A stretch of DNA of 64,000 nt from Saccharomyces uvarum (lineage: Eukaryota > Ascomycota > Saccharomycetes > Saccharomycetales > Saccharomycetaceae). Shown piece after piece: positions 38,572 through 49,752 of this stretch (positions within the stretch are counted from its first letter, which is position 1; each line of letters begins with the position of its first letter). Position numbers and translations under genes: made by a program. The DNA lies in assembly GCA_947243795.1 (NCBI GenBank), contig OX365943.1, positions 124,001 to 188,000 of the forward strand, written 5' to 3'. The notes under the pieces are model-generated. The model saw only the letters and a program-made list of their open reading frames with translations. It made no database searches and was not told the origin of the DNA.

Positions 38572-39225
38572 ATTGTGCCCTTCTTGCGTCTCACACGTCT
38601 CTACCCACCATAATTTCGTATACGCTTCTTCTATCCCCCCTCATTAACAACACACTAGAAGACTCAACTAAATTCACTGTTGTCCTAAATACTTGGACCG
38701 TGCAAGGCGACAGAAGTACCGAAGATCACGTGACAAGGGTTACCCGTCATCGCACCACAAAAGGGAAACCGTTTGCGCACATCAGAGCCATACATATGGC
38801 AATTCTGAGCGGATTAGCCAGTGCTTCATGGCATCCCATGTGGTGGCCCAAGGTCCGGCGCCACCTCGCCCTGTTTCAGCGGCTGCTTCGGTGGCTGTCT
38901 TCACTTTTGTCACCCCAACCCACGTTTAAATTTCTTTTTCTGGAGAATTTTTGGTGCAACGAGGAAAAGGAGAGGAAGAAAAAAAGTTGAAACACGACCA
39001 CATATATGGAACGTGGTCAAATTACAAACAGAAGGAAAGTTCGACTCTCGAGGAAGACATTCAGTGGTGAAAAGACATCGTACTAGCATCCCCCTCTACA
39101 TCAGGTACTTAAGAAATTTTTTAGGTTACAAGAAGAAAAATAAAGTCGAAGACCTGCAATATATTTCGACTAAAAAAAATAACAAAAAAGAAAAGATATA
39201 TTTATAGAAAAGATACATTAAAATC
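38572..39225. promoter_or_regulatory. Divergent PGC1-HRR25 promoter region with Cbf1 and Reb1 sites
   Basis: 654 bp. A palindromic TCACGTGA (38726-38733, Cbf1/CDEI type) and TTACCCG (38740-38746, Reb1) lie 6 bp apart, 155-175 bp upstream of the PGC1 ATG. The HRR25-proximal part is A-rich (39150-39205). The minus-strand hypothetical YPL205C of S. cerevisiae, which sits here, has no open frame of 60 codons or more in this sequence. Confidence 0.6.
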
Positions 39226-40707
39226 ATGGATTTGAGAGTAGGAAGAAAATTTCGTATTGGTAGGAAGATTGGAAGCGGTTCCTTTGGTGACATTTACCAT
39301 GGTACAAACTTGATCAGCGGCGAAGAAGTGGCTATCAAGCTGGAGTCCATCAGATCAAGACACCCTCAATTAGACTACGAATCCCGTGTCTATAGATACT
39401 TGAGCGGTGGTGTGGGGATTCCCTTCATCAGATGGTTCGGCAGAGAGGGCGAATACAATGCCATGGTTATCGACCTTCTAGGCCCATCATTGGAGGACTT
39501 GTTCAACTACTGTCACAGAAGATTTTCCTTCAAGACGGTTATCATGCTGGCGTTGCAGATGTTTTGCCGCATCCAATATATACACGGGAGATCGTTCATT
39601 CACAGAGATATCAAACCAGACAACTTTCTCATGGGGGTAGGACGCCGTGGCAGCACCGTTCACGTTATTGATTTCGGTCTTTCCAAAAAGTACCGAGATT
39701 TCAACACTCATCGCCATATTCCTTACAGAGAAAACAAATCCTTGACCGGTACAGCTCGTTATGCAAGTGTTAACACACATCTTGGTATAGAGCAAAGTAG
39801 AAGAGATGACTTGGAATCGCTGGGTTACGTCTTGATCTACTTCTGTAAAGGTTCTTTGCCATGGCAAGGTTTGAAAGCCACAACCAAGAAACAAAAGTAT
39901 GACCGTATTATGGAAAAGAAATTGAATGTCAGCGTGGAAACTTTATGTTCTGGCTTACCGCTAGAGTTCCAAGAGTACATGTCTTACTGTAAGAACCTGA
40001 AGTTCGATGAGAAACCAGACTATTTGTTCTTAGCGAGACTATTCAAGGATTTGAGCATCAAACTGGAGTACCACAACGACCACTTGTTCGATTGGACAAT
40101 GTTGCGTTATACAAAGGCAATGGTGGAAAAGCAAAGAGACTTGCTCATCGAAAAGGGCGACTCAGACGTAAATAACAACGCGAATGGCTCAAGCAGCGCC
40201 GATAACAAGTCCGAAACCTTCAACAAGATTAAGCTACTAGCTATGAAGAAATTCCCTACCCATTTTCACTACTATAAAAACGAAGACAAACACAATCCTT
40301 CACCAGAAGAAATTAAACAACAAACTATTTTGAATAATAACGCAGCTTCCTCTTTACCAGAAGAACTATTGAATGCACTGGATAAAGGCATGGAAAACCT
40401 GAGACAGCAGCAACCACAACAACAGGGCCAAAGTTCACAACCACAGCCGCAGCAGCCGCAGCAGCAGCAGCAACCAGGTGGCCAAAGACCAAATTATTAT
40501 CCTGAACCATTACTGCAGCAACAACATAGGGATTCTCAGGAGCAGCAGCATCCAGTCCCGATGGCCCCCACCAGGGTCACTCAGTATCCTCCGCAAGTAA
40601 ACGCCAATAATTTCAATACTAATCAAGCATCTGCACAACCTCAAATGAGATCTAATTCGCAGCAACCACCTCAAGATAAACCAGCCGGCCAGTCGATTTG
40701 GTTATAA
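39226..40707 (+). CDS. HRR25: Hrr25, casein kinase 1
   Basis: 493 residues. Kinase domain about 9-285: [20 protein letters not shown], catalytic [20 protein letters not shown], and the CK1-type [19 protein letters not shown] in place of APE. A central dimer/scaffold region follows (to about 394), then a Pro/Gln-rich tail with Q/P runs. Hrr25 acts in DNA repair, monopolin function in meiosis I, ribosome assembly, COPII vesicle traffic and autophagy. The downstream UTR holds a CA microsatellite. Sar1 (COPII) and 60S/40S assembly factors in this window belong to processes it regulates, but that is coincidence of location as far as I can tell. Confidence 0.96.
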   Translation: MDLRVGRKFRIGRKIGSGSFGDIYHGTNLISGEEVAIKLESIRSRHPQLDYESRVYRYLSGGVGIPFIRWFGREGEYNAMVIDLLGPSLEDLFNYCHRRFSFKTVIMLALQMFCRIQYIHGRSFIHRDIKPDNFLMGVGRRGSTVHVIDFGLSKKYRDFNTHRHIPYRENKSLTGTARYASVNTHLGIEQSRRDDLESLGYVLIYFCKGSLPWQGLKATTKKQKYDRIMEKKLNVSVETLCSGLPLEFQEYMSYCKNLKFDEKPDYLFLARLFKDLSIKLEYHNDHLFDWTMLRYTKAMVEKQRDLLIEKGDSDVNNNANGSSSADNKSETFNKIKLLAMKKFPTHFHYYKNEDKHNPSPEEIKQQTILNNNAASSLPEELLNALDKGMENLRQQQPQQQGQSSQPQPQQPQQQQQPGGQRPNYYPEPLLQQQHRDSQEQQHPVPMAPTRVTQYPPQVNANNFNTNQASAQPQMRSNSQQPPQDKPAGQSIWL

Positions 40708-41175
40708 GCAATATATATCACACACACACAAACACACACACACACACACACCTATATATATACACACATATATACATACACGCAAATCCACTATCGAGTT
40801 TATAACTGCTGTTACTACATTCGGCCTATTAAACAAAGATAGAATCACATTATTTTTTAATGAATAACATTTTTTTACTTCGGCAGGGAAATTAAGGGGG
40901 AGTCTCTTTTGGCCAATTTTTTTTAAATGAAAAAAGGGCCAGCAGTGAGGTCGGTCGATCAAGATTAATACATATTTTGGGAAAGCTTAAGAGAGAAATA
41001 TCATATAAGACAGCGGTCAATTCATATTGCGATAGTCAGCTTGCCCTATAGTTCTGACTCAAACACAATCACGAGACGATAACGACGGGAAACGAGAAAA
41101 GTTTCTGCCAGTATATAGCCGGCACAAATAGCAGCTTTATTCAGGTTAAATACTATAATACGGTTGAACATTGGT
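40708..41175. other. HRR25-TPK2 intergenic region
   Basis: 468 bp between tandem genes: HRR25 3' end with a CA microsatellite, then the TPK2 promoter. A pyrimidine/poly(T) stretch is at about 40851-40925. No other named element found. Confidence 0.5.
40720..40752. repeat. CA microsatellite in the HRR25 3' UTR
   Basis: CACACACACAAACACACACACACACACACACC, a nearly pure CA run with one interruption, begins 12 bp after the HRR25 stop and continues into TATATA and ACATATATACAT repeats to about 40782. Confidence 0.9.
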
Positions 41176-42315
41176 ATGGATTTCGTTGCAGGACAACCTC
41201 AACCAGTTGGTCACTTGATCCAACAACAACAGCAGCAACAAAATGTAAATACGCACGGACAGGACTTCCCGCAACCGCATCACGACCTGCAACAGCGACA
41301 ACAACATCATCAACAATTGCTGCCATCTCAACTGCCTCAGAAATCTCTGGTTTCCAAGGGCAAGTATACGCTACATGACTTCCAAATCATGAGAACGCTT
41401 GGTACTGGGTCCTTTGGTAGAGTTCATCTGGTACGTTCTGTCCACAATGGACGTTATTATGCTATAAAAGTTTTGAAAAAGCAACAGATTGTGAAGATGA
41501 AACAAGTCGAGCATACTAATGATGAACGACGTATGCTAAAGCTTGTGGAGCATCCATTTCTGATTAGAATGTGGGGGACCTTTCAAGATGCAAGGAATAT
41601 CTTTATGGTAATGGATTATATTGAGGGTGGTGAACTTTTCTCACTACTAAGAAAATCCCAAAGGTTCCCCAATCCTGTAGCTAAATTTTATGCTGCAGAA
41701 GTCATATTGGCATTGGAATACTTACATGGCCATAATATCATCTATAGGGATCTGAAACCAGAAAATATCCTGTTGGATAGAAATGGCCATATCAAGATAA
41801 CCGATTTTGGATTCGCTAAAGAAGTGCAAACGGTCACATGGACTCTTTGTGGGACCCCGGATTATATTGCTCCTGAAGTCATTACTACAAAGCCTTATAA
41901 TAAATCCGTGGATTGGTGGTCACTTGGTGTTCTAATCTACGAAATGTTAGCTGGTTATACACCCTTTTATGATACTACGCCAATGAAGACGTATGAAAAA
42001 ATTTTACAAGGCAAAGTTATATATCCGCCGTATTTCCATCCTGATGTTGTAAATTTACTAAGTAAGCTAATTACTGCAGACTTAACAAGAAGAATCGGTA
42101 ATTTGCAAAGTGGTTCTAGGGACATTAAAGCCCACCCATGGTTCAGTGAAGTGGTATGGGAAAGGTTATTGGCAAAGGACATCGAAACTCCATATGAGCC
42201 TCCTATCACATCAGGCATTGGTGACACCTCTTTGTTTGATCAGTATCCTGAAGAGCAATTAGATTACGGTATCCAGGGTGATGATCCATATGCGGAATAT
42301 TTCCACGACTTTTAA
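41176..42315 (+). CDS. TPK2: Tpk2, catalytic subunit of cAMP-dependent protein kinase
   Basis: 379 residues from the ATG at 41176 (the upstream in-frame start at 41164 is TTG). The first 65 residues are Gln/His-rich ([26 protein letters not shown]) and vary between species. Kinase domain about 66-325: [37 protein letters not shown], activation loop [14 protein letters not shown] with the PDK1-site Thr, and the AGC tail ending [11 protein letters not shown] with a hydrophobic motif. Tpk2 is held by Bcy1 until cAMP rises; among the three yeast isoforms it promotes pseudohyphal growth and represses iron uptake. Confidence 0.96.
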   Translation: MDFVAGQPQPVGHLIQQQQQQQNVNTHGQDFPQPHHDLQQRQQHHQQLLPSQLPQKSLVSKGKYTLHDFQIMRTLGTGSFGRVHLVRSVHNGRYYAIKVLKKQQIVKMKQVEHTNDERRMLKLVEHPFLIRMWGTFQDARNIFMVMDYIEGGELFSLLRKSQRFPNPVAKFYAAEVILALEYLHGHNIIYRDLKPENILLDRNGHIKITDFGFAKEVQTVTWTLCGTPDYIAPEVITTKPYNKSVDWWSLGVLIYEMLAGYTPFYDTTPMKTYEKILQGKVIYPPYFHPDVVNLLSKLITADLTRRIGNLQSGSRDIKAHPWFSEVVWERLLAKDIETPYEPPITSGIGDTSLFDQYPEEQLDYGIQGDDPYAEYFHDF

Positions 42316-42793
42316 ATTCCATTAACAAAAAATACAAAATCTCTTTTTCATTCATTTTTTCCAGCCTTCCTTTTCTTTTTTATCTTAACCAAAATCTTGC
42401 ATAGTTTTTTTCTACGTAACAGACACCTTGTTGTTGTCTGTCATATGCTAGTTCATATTTCAAATAAAAAGGAAGGAGAAAATAAAGAGCTTACATTAAA
42501 TATCTTCTATAGTACAATTCATTTTAATACAATTTCATATTTACACTATGGCGTTCACTCTTATGAAATGCTTTCTAACGAAAAAGAGGCCCGTGCTCCT
42601 TGACTATATACGGTAAAAATAACCAAGCCCATTTAGATGTATAATGCCTTCTTCTATAACTCTAACCGTGTAGATACTTCTTCGTTTTGTCTGTGAGAAG
42701 TATGAACATCCCCGTTTTATGCTATTCTCCTTATTGGACACGCCATTTGAATAGCGTGGTTGTATTTTAAAATGTATGGAAACCGCCACGTTA
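42316..42793. other. Convergent TPK2-AFT2 intergenic region
   Basis: 478 bp between converging 3' ends. It holds a small inverted repeat, ACAGACA (42419-42425) and TGTCTGT (42435-42441) with a 9-nt loop, and AT-rich 3'-end signals. No gene supported. Confidence 0.5.
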
Positions 42794-43996
42794 TTACTTT
42801 GATATCAATGCCGGATCGATAGACTTCAAATCACTAAATTCGTCATCATTAAAGTGAAGCAATGCTTCGTAGTTATAGTTTAACATGCCAAAACTATCGC
42901 TTATGCCCTTGCCTAAATCTATATTAATATCCGTATAAGAAGTTGGCGCATTGCTTTTATTGTCCTTGAAAAGTTCCATGATTCCATCCTCATAAGGAGT
43001 CTTCATTTCCATGAAATTTGGAGAAGAAGATGTTATTGACTCCGAAATAGCTAGTGGCACATTGTTTTGTGAAAAAGGCTCGGTAGGCGTTGAAGGAAAT
43101 AGAGAAGAAGAAGAAGGTCCTGCAATGGGATCCACTGAGAAATCCATCAGACCTTGATTGGAATTTAGAATAGAACTATCATTATTGAACATATTGGTGA
43201 AGTCGATTTCGTTCAAGTTCATTAGTGACTCGGCATTTCCTGTCGATACAAGAGCGCTTTGTACTTTGATGTCTTCTAAAAATCTGGTTGCATTCAGAGT
43301 TGAGTCTAATTGTGTTTTCAACCTTAGCCCAGGCTTTGAATTTTCTGGTTGTTTAGGTTTTACCTTACACACAGAATTTTTATTAGCTTTGAGTATACTT
43401 TTTTTAGACGTCAAAGAAGGATTTGATATCGGAAGATATATATTATTGAAAGCTTCAATTTCTTTGGTCAGACCACAGTCACAAGAGATAATCGGTGTCA
43501 CGAGCGGTAAGTTCAGGCTCGCCTTGTATTCTAGCTCATCAAAGGTTTTGATTGCCTTTTCGTCATGTTTCTGGCGGAGGGTTTCTTTAAATTTTTTATA
43601 GTCATCTGTTTTAGTGATTAAATCAAACCTCAGCTCATGCGCATGTATATTATTCATGACAACCACATTCCACTTCTGTAACCGTACAGAAAAGGCGGCT
43701 CTAATTCTAAATGGGCATGCATGCGACCTAGAAGAGGTACCTTTGAATTCAGGATTCAGCCTCATGTTAGATCGTACTGATCTACATTTAAAAGTGACTT
43801 TGCCAGAATCTGACCTTTCAATGACTATATCTATTCCCTGAGGATAAAAGATCTTTTGTAACCATGGTTTGATTTCGTGTCTGTCCTTGAAAAATGGAAC
43901 CGGGTCCAGATGAATGAGCTTGTTTTGGTCTCTGGACATCATAGACGCTAGGTTATCAGGAGATACCGTCAACCTCATCTTTCCTGTTTTTGACAT
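42794..43996 (-). CDS. AFT2: Aft2, iron-regulated transcription factor
   Basis: 400 residues from the ATG at 43996. The N-terminal AFT DNA-binding domain (about 35-140) has HEIKPWLQKIFYPQGIDIVIERSD, SSRSHACPFRIRAAFSVRLQKWNV and the zinc ligands C/H of the WRKY-GCM1-like fold. The CDC motif (about 171-173, in ISCDCGLTKEIEAF) is where iron-sulfur signalling through Grx3/4 and Fra2 inhibits the factor. The C-terminal activation region is Ser/Asn-rich, ending DPALISK. Aft2 activates vacuolar and mitochondrial iron genes, including MMT family members. The start differs from S. cerevisiae: 16 further codons there have matching sequence here but no ATG. Confidence 0.95.
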   Translation of the reverse strand: MSKTGKMRLTVSPDNLASMMSRDQNKLIHLDPVPFFKDRHEIKPWLQKIFYPQGIDIVIERSDSGKVTFKCRSVRSNMRLNPEFKGTSSRSHACPFRIRAAFSVRLQKWNVVVMNNIHAHELRFDLITKTDDYKKFKETLRQKHDEKAIKTFDELEYKASLNLPLVTPIISCDCGLTKEIEAFNNIYLPISNPSLTSKKSILKANKNSVCKVKPKQPENSKPGLRLKTQLDSTLNATRFLEDIKVQSALVSTGNAESLMNLNEIDFTNMFNNDSSILNSNQGLMDFSVDPIAGPSSSSLFPSTPTEPFSQNNVPLAISESITSSSPNFMEMKTPYEDGIMELFKDNKSNAPTSYTDINIDLGKGISDSFGMLNYNYEALLHFNDDEFSDLKSIDPALISK

Positions 43997-44416
43997 TGAT
44001 ATTGGAACGGACGTTATGCTCTTATGGACTTCGCCGTTGCCGAATCTTATTTCTATAGGTTATTTTCCCGATTTTCCGGCCAAAACGTTTGCTTATTGAG
44101 GGTATTGTTTAAGAATAAAATCCATGGCTTTCGTTTACATTTATTGTCTTAATAATCAAAAAACTATTTGTTCTGACTAAAAGAAAGCCACTTTCCCGAT
44201 TCTCGGCCTATGAAATTTTTCATGGTTTTTTTTTCTTTCTTTGCTTTCCGCATCTCCGGGTTTTTTTATGATAGCAGTGTAGTCACTATGATATCACCTA
44301 AAGAAATCAAAAACGCCAGTCAGTTACAAACAAAAACCACCACTATACGTTAGATGTAGAAGCTTGAAATATATACAGACTAAAACCCTTTGTTTTTTAT
44401 TTACATTTTTTAGCCT
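43997..44416. other. AFT2 promoter and YIG1 3' region
   Basis: 420 bp. The first 66 bp upstream of the AFT2 ATG are an open extension of its frame without ATG, closed by a TAA (plus-strand 44060-44062). T/C-rich stretches lie near 44227-44270. No named site. Confidence 0.5.
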
Positions 44417-45775
44417 CTATTTAAGAAGAATTGTTTGAACGTTATTATCATCAGTAAGGATCGCGACGATCGGGCTATTTACAGAGGGGCAGTTGCCTAC
44501 AAAAAGGTCTTTTACATTCTTTATGCCATACTTAGCCCTGATATCTGAATAACCAACAAACACCCACCGTTTGAAAGATGTCGAGTATTTATATACCGAC
44601 AGCGCCGTCCCGTAGAGATGCTGCTCGGTTATAAAAATATACTTGCCATTGTTTGCAGTTTGGCGCCCTGTTCTTGGATCATGCATATGAAGTTCTTGTG
44701 TCTTGTAGAAAATCGGACAAATTTCGTTACTGTTCTCAATAGAGCTTGGATCGTCGGTAGAGGTTGGTACTGGAACCGAGAGATATCTCAAGTTTGTTTC
44801 GACCAGGACATGGTCTGTCCTTGAAAGATAATCGATTTTTTGTACGCATTCATCTATTTTCAACATGAAATTTATTTCCTTGTTTGCAAGATCAATGGGC
44901 TCTAAGACATTATTACAGTGTAAAATCACAGTGTCTCCCTTGTATAGAGTAAACTGTGGAAAATTTAAAACAGACTTGACATTTGTGGCACTTGCTAGAT
45001 TTCTGGGTAAATCAAAATTTGTTTTGAAACCTTGTAAATTCCCGTTTGCCTGCTGGTGGTCCAGAGAAGTTATTAGCAGTCCCTCTTCCATACTAAAGGA
45101 TACGACAAAATGAGGCAGCAAGCCTGCCCAAACATTTAGTATACACCGATTTCCCCTATGCCGAGAGAGGGAAGTTGAAGGATCCTTCAGAAGCATGTGA
45201 TTATTAACGTTTCCATTCAAGTCACAGCATAGTTTTAACAGCTTTCCGTTCTGAAAACCAATCAGGACTTGAACAGTGCTTGAATTATAATCGAAGTTAC
45301 AGTCCATACAAGTTATCGTGTTCGACAACAACAAGTTCAGCTGGCCATGGAATTGCTGCTTGATGACGATGAAATGCTGATCCTTAAAATCATACAGCAC
45401 CACTTTCCTATCATCTGTTTCGTCAGAATAAAACATCCAGTACTCGTTATTAAAATTTTTATAGCTTCTAAAACTTCGCAAGTCGTAAGACGAAAAATAG
45501 TTATTAATCCGAACAAATTCCAATCCAGTATCACTTCGAAGACTGTCTTCAACCTCTTCCTCATCCGAGTTTTCCGCTTCTAATTCATTTTCTCCCAGGC
45601 TATCCGATGAAAACTGGCAAATCTGCTCCTTTATCGCATTTGGCAGCCGCGGGTATTCGTTAGTTGCCGTGTAGTAACAATAACGATTCACACGCTCATC
45701 TGGCACGTTCTGACTTCTCCTGTTGTAAAAAAGCACCCTGTTTTGGCCCTGATATATCTGCATAGGAATACCCAT
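44417..45775 (-). CDS. YIG1: Yig1, interactor of glycerol-3-phosphatase
   Basis: 452 residues, no signal peptide or membrane segment. I recognise it by position and by sequence (MGIPMQIYQGQNRVLFYNRRS). The acidic stretch SLGENELEAENSDEEEVED is near 55-75. The rest looks beta-rich, with WD- or propeller-like strands (KVVLYDFKDQHFIVI, VQVLIGFQNGKLLKLC, LLITSLDHQQANG), but I would not assign a domain. In S. cerevisiae Yig1 interacts with Gpp1 and lowers glycerol production in anaerobic growth. Tandem with AFT2 on the same strand; divergent from CSM4. Confidence 0.9.
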   Translation of the reverse strand: MGIPMQIYQGQNRVLFYNRRSQNVPDERVNRYCYYTATNEYPRLPNAIKEQICQFSSDSLGENELEAENSDEEEVEDSLRSDTGLEFVRINNYFSSYDLRSFRSYKNFNNEYWMFYSDETDDRKVVLYDFKDQHFIVIKQQFHGQLNLLLSNTITCMDCNFDYNSSTVQVLIGFQNGKLLKLCCDLNGNVNNHMLLKDPSTSLSRHRGNRCILNVWAGLLPHFVVSFSMEEGLLITSLDHQQANGNLQGFKTNFDLPRNLASATNVKSVLNFPQFTLYKGDTVILHCNNVLEPIDLANKEINFMLKIDECVQKIDYLSRTDHVLVETNLRYLSVPVPTSTDDPSSIENSNEICPIFYKTQELHMHDPRTGRQTANNGKYIFITEQHLYGTALSVYKYSTSFKRWVFVGYSDIRAKYGIKNVKDLFVGNCPSVNSPIVAILTDDNNVQTILLK

Positions 45776-46105
45776 GGCTTCTTTTGTTTGTTTGGTCTCT
45801 TGTAGCTGGTTTCAACGGCCTTCTTTTTACCACTCCCTATTTACGTTTATACAACAAACGCCACCTCTTTATATAGGCCAGACGTTGCGCTTTCTTCCCC
45901 GCCAATAGCCGCCGATCTCCAAATTACCCCAATCAAAAAAAAAAACTCCGGGAAATGCGGGGGAGGTGCAATGCGGTGCAACAACATAGCAACAAATTTA
46001 GCCGCGCTAATCAAAGGGAATCATAACATATGAGGATTACAGCCGGGAAAGACCACTGTTGACATTCCTTGGCTCGGAACAAGAGATACAAAGAACAAGT
46101 AAAGA
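45776..46105. promoter_or_regulatory. Divergent YIG1-CSM4 promoter with a meiotic URS1
   Basis: 330 bp. The exact URS1 core TAGCCGCCGA is at 45906-45915, about 190 bp upstream of CSM4. URS1 is bound by Ume6, which represses meiotic genes in mitosis and activates them with Ime1. It fits the meiosis-specific role of Csm4. A second AGCCGC occurs near 46000. Confidence 0.75.
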
Positions 46106-46585
46106 ATGATCAAGGGGTGTGTGACAAGAAAGGTGGAGCCCAGCTTATCTATGGTCCGCAGCTACGTGGTGACTTGGAAAAGGAAGCAGCAGTCGTGGTT
46201 GCTGCATAGAAGGTTGTGCAGACTAAATAATAATTATTTCTTTTTGGAATGGGAACTTCTTTTTTTAACTAATGAGGTCGTAAAGTGGAAGGAAATGATC
46301 GGTTTCTTGGAGAGCCAGTTGTCATGCGTAAAATTCAATATCGTAATGGAGAAGTCAAACTACGGAAAAGACTTTCAATGCCTGATACATGACTACAATG
46401 AACAGTTGAACGAAAACAATATAGTTATCTCCATTCTGAAAAATAGATCACCGGTTTCTCCATTCCCAATATATCTTTACGATGAAGTATATTCACGCAC
46501 CAAACTCGCCATCGCGGAGTTGGATTCGTTGATAATAATCTCTTTTATTTCTCTGGTGTTTTTATGGGTATCGATAGAAGTCTAA
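46106..46585 (+). CDS. CSM4: Csm4, meiotic telomere-led chromosome movement protein
   Basis: 159 residues. A small, basic, helical protein ([29 protein letters not shown]) ending in a single hydrophobic tail [19 protein letters not shown] (about 141-159), so tail-anchored, consistent with the outer nuclear membrane. Csm4 works with Ndj1 and the SUN protein Mps3 to tether telomeres and drive prophase I movements; paralogous to Mps2. It is fast-evolving: the N-terminal half differs much from what I remember of S. cerevisiae. URS1 upstream supports meiotic control. Convergent with YPL199C. Confidence 0.9.
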   Translation: MIKGCVTRKVEPSLSMVRSYVVTWKRKQQSWLLHRRLCRLNNNYFFLEWELLFLTNEVVKWKEMIGFLESQLSCVKFNIVMEKSNYGKDFQCLIHDYNEQLNENNIVISILKNRSPVSPFPIYLYDEVYSRTKLAIAELDSLIIISFISLVFLWVSIEV

Positions 46586-46662
46586 AGGGCACAACATCGT
46601 TTAATGATACATTTCGTTTTGTCGCTATAAACACACATACATACAAAAGATCCTATCTATCT

Positions 46663-47385
46663 TCATTTCAAACTTTGTATACAGCTGCAGAATATTTTTA
46701 ATATACTAGACAGAGTACTGTCCTTATTGTTATTGTTGTTTCCGGCTTGACCTTGGGCTTGACCTTGGGATTGACCTCCATTGTTAGTATATTGGGGTTG
46801 TGGCTGAGCATTATAATGATTGGCGGGTGCAGTCGTTTCGGAGCCGCTTCCCGGCATTTGCACACCTTGCAACTCAAGAACTAACACCCCAGAGTTGCCC
46901 TTTTCCAAATGGTTCCTGATACCGTGTTTAGCACAAAATTCTTCAATTGACGGCTTAAGCTTAGCTATCCCGTTTTGCGAATGCAGCCCTTTCCCGACAA
47001 TGACGTTTAGCTGTGGTTCATTGTGATCGGTAGCGAACTTGATTCTTTTTTGAAGAATAAATAGGGCTTCCTTGACGTATAGCCCATGTAAATCAATCTC
47101 GTTGCTAGAAGAGTCGGCGTTGTTTTCTACAAACACAAATTCGGCTGCTTGCATGTTGAAATCCTCTGCAGTTTTCAGTTGCGCCTTACTCTTCTCGCTT
47201 AGCTCATGCGCCGATTTCTTATCACCCTGTTGGTAAGCAGTTTGCGATTCATGGCTTAACTGGTCTCTTCTCTTATATGCGTCATCAGCTAGCTTTCTCA
47301 ATCTTTGATACTCTTGGTCAGTACTGTGATTATAGTCCCTGACTGGGTGCTGTGCCCCGACAGCTACACCACCTGCTCCGTTCAT
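46663..47385 (-). CDS. YPL199C: Ypl199c, DUF1771-Smr domain protein
   Basis: 240 residues, exact S. cerevisiae length. The N-terminal DUF1771 helical region (about 15-85) has EYQRLRKLADDAYKRRDQLSHESQ. The Smr domain (about 92-170) has the DLHGLYVKEAL motif and the IVGKGLHSQNG loop. These are the nucleotide-binding/nuclease-type motifs of MutS2-like Smr domains, which in Cue2 cut mRNA on collided ribosomes. Unlike Cue2 there is no CUE domain. The C-terminus is Gln/Asn/Gly-rich with a 12-bp repeat (GQAQ) and ends with a hydrophobic Cys-containing segment SSILKIFCSCIQSLK. Function unknown; RNA endonuclease activity is a fair guess from the DLH and GxGxH motifs. Confidence 0.92.
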   Translation of the reverse strand: MNGAGGVAVGAQHPVRDYNHSTDQEYQRLRKLADDAYKRRDQLSHESQTAYQQGDKKSAHELSEKSKAQLKTAEDFNMQAAEFVFVENNADSSSNEIDLHGLYVKEALFILQKRIKFATDHNEPQLNVIVGKGLHSQNGIAKLKPSIEEFCAKHGIRNHLEKGNSGVLVLELQGVQMPGSGSETTAPANHYNAQPQPQYTNNGGQSQGQAQGQAGNNNNNKDSTLSSILKIFCSCIQSLK

Positions 47386-47807
47386 GTTTAAGTTACGCTG
47401 CTTTGACCTTTTAGCCGACTTATCATCACAGAAATGTGGTTGCTTTTTTCTTGTTTTTCTTGAAGGGCGTTCGTTACTTTTTCATTAAGCCGTTTGATGC
47501 GGAAGCTATTTTTATCGATGAGAACTTTTTTGGACGTGAAAAAAACAATCGGCTCTAAAATCCGTACATTTCATCCAACCCACCTCACTTCACATTGGTA
47601 AACTTTTCATTTTTTTTTTGCACTTTGTTTTGAGAACCGTGCTATCTTAAAAATCACATCTTAAAAATCACACGCGCATTTGGGACGGGCATATATAAAG
47701 TGAAATATTTCAATATTAATCTTAAGTATTAGCCTATTGTTATTCATTACAATTACTTTTGGGAGCATTATCAGCAAACCAAACATTGAAGTCCTATCAA
47801 AATTACA
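47386..47807. promoter_or_regulatory. Divergent YPL199C-RPL7B promoter with Rap1 box
   Basis: 422 bp. AATCCGTACATT at 47559-47570 is a strong Rap1 RPG-box, 238 bp upstream of RPL7B, followed by a T-tract at about 47607-47620. A perfect 14-bp tandem duplication (ATCTTAAAAATCAC at 47644-47657 and 47658-47671) follows. Typical ribosomal protein promoter layout. Confidence 0.7.
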
Positions 47808-49385
<1,578 letters not shown>

Positions 49386-49752
49386 GTAGCTGACGCCGGA
49401 AGGCGATATCTCTTAATGTATAATACAAAATATTTCATTCATATATAATCAATCACACATAACGCAATAAAGCAATTGACTGGATCAAAAATGCGAAGAG
49501 GGCTTTACTCCCATTTATAATCGAGCCCTGTGTGAGGAAATAACCAGAAAATCCTGTCACATAGCAATATCCCTGTAGTTGCGCGCAGTCCGATCCGTGC
49601 CATATGCCTTTAACGATGGCAACATCAAACCCTATTTAAAAAAGGAAAGGAAGGTTACGGTAAACGAAGCGGTTTCTATTTTTTAAAGTGTTCAGCGCCC
49701 ACAACTGCCGGTATTTCAGCCAAGGCCATCTATTAAGTCAACGAGATCAAAA
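49386..49752. other. RPL7B-OXR1 intergenic region
   Basis: 367 bp between tandem genes: RPL7B 3' AT-rich end, then the OXR1 promoter. A 6-bp inverted repeat AGGGCT...AGCCCT spans about 49500-49530. No gene or clear site. Confidence 0.5.

Noticed and set aside
42419-42441. 7-bp stem inverted repeat between TPK2 and AFT2
   Set aside because: Short arms are expected by chance in this much AT-rich DNA, and yeast Pol II does not need hairpin terminators.
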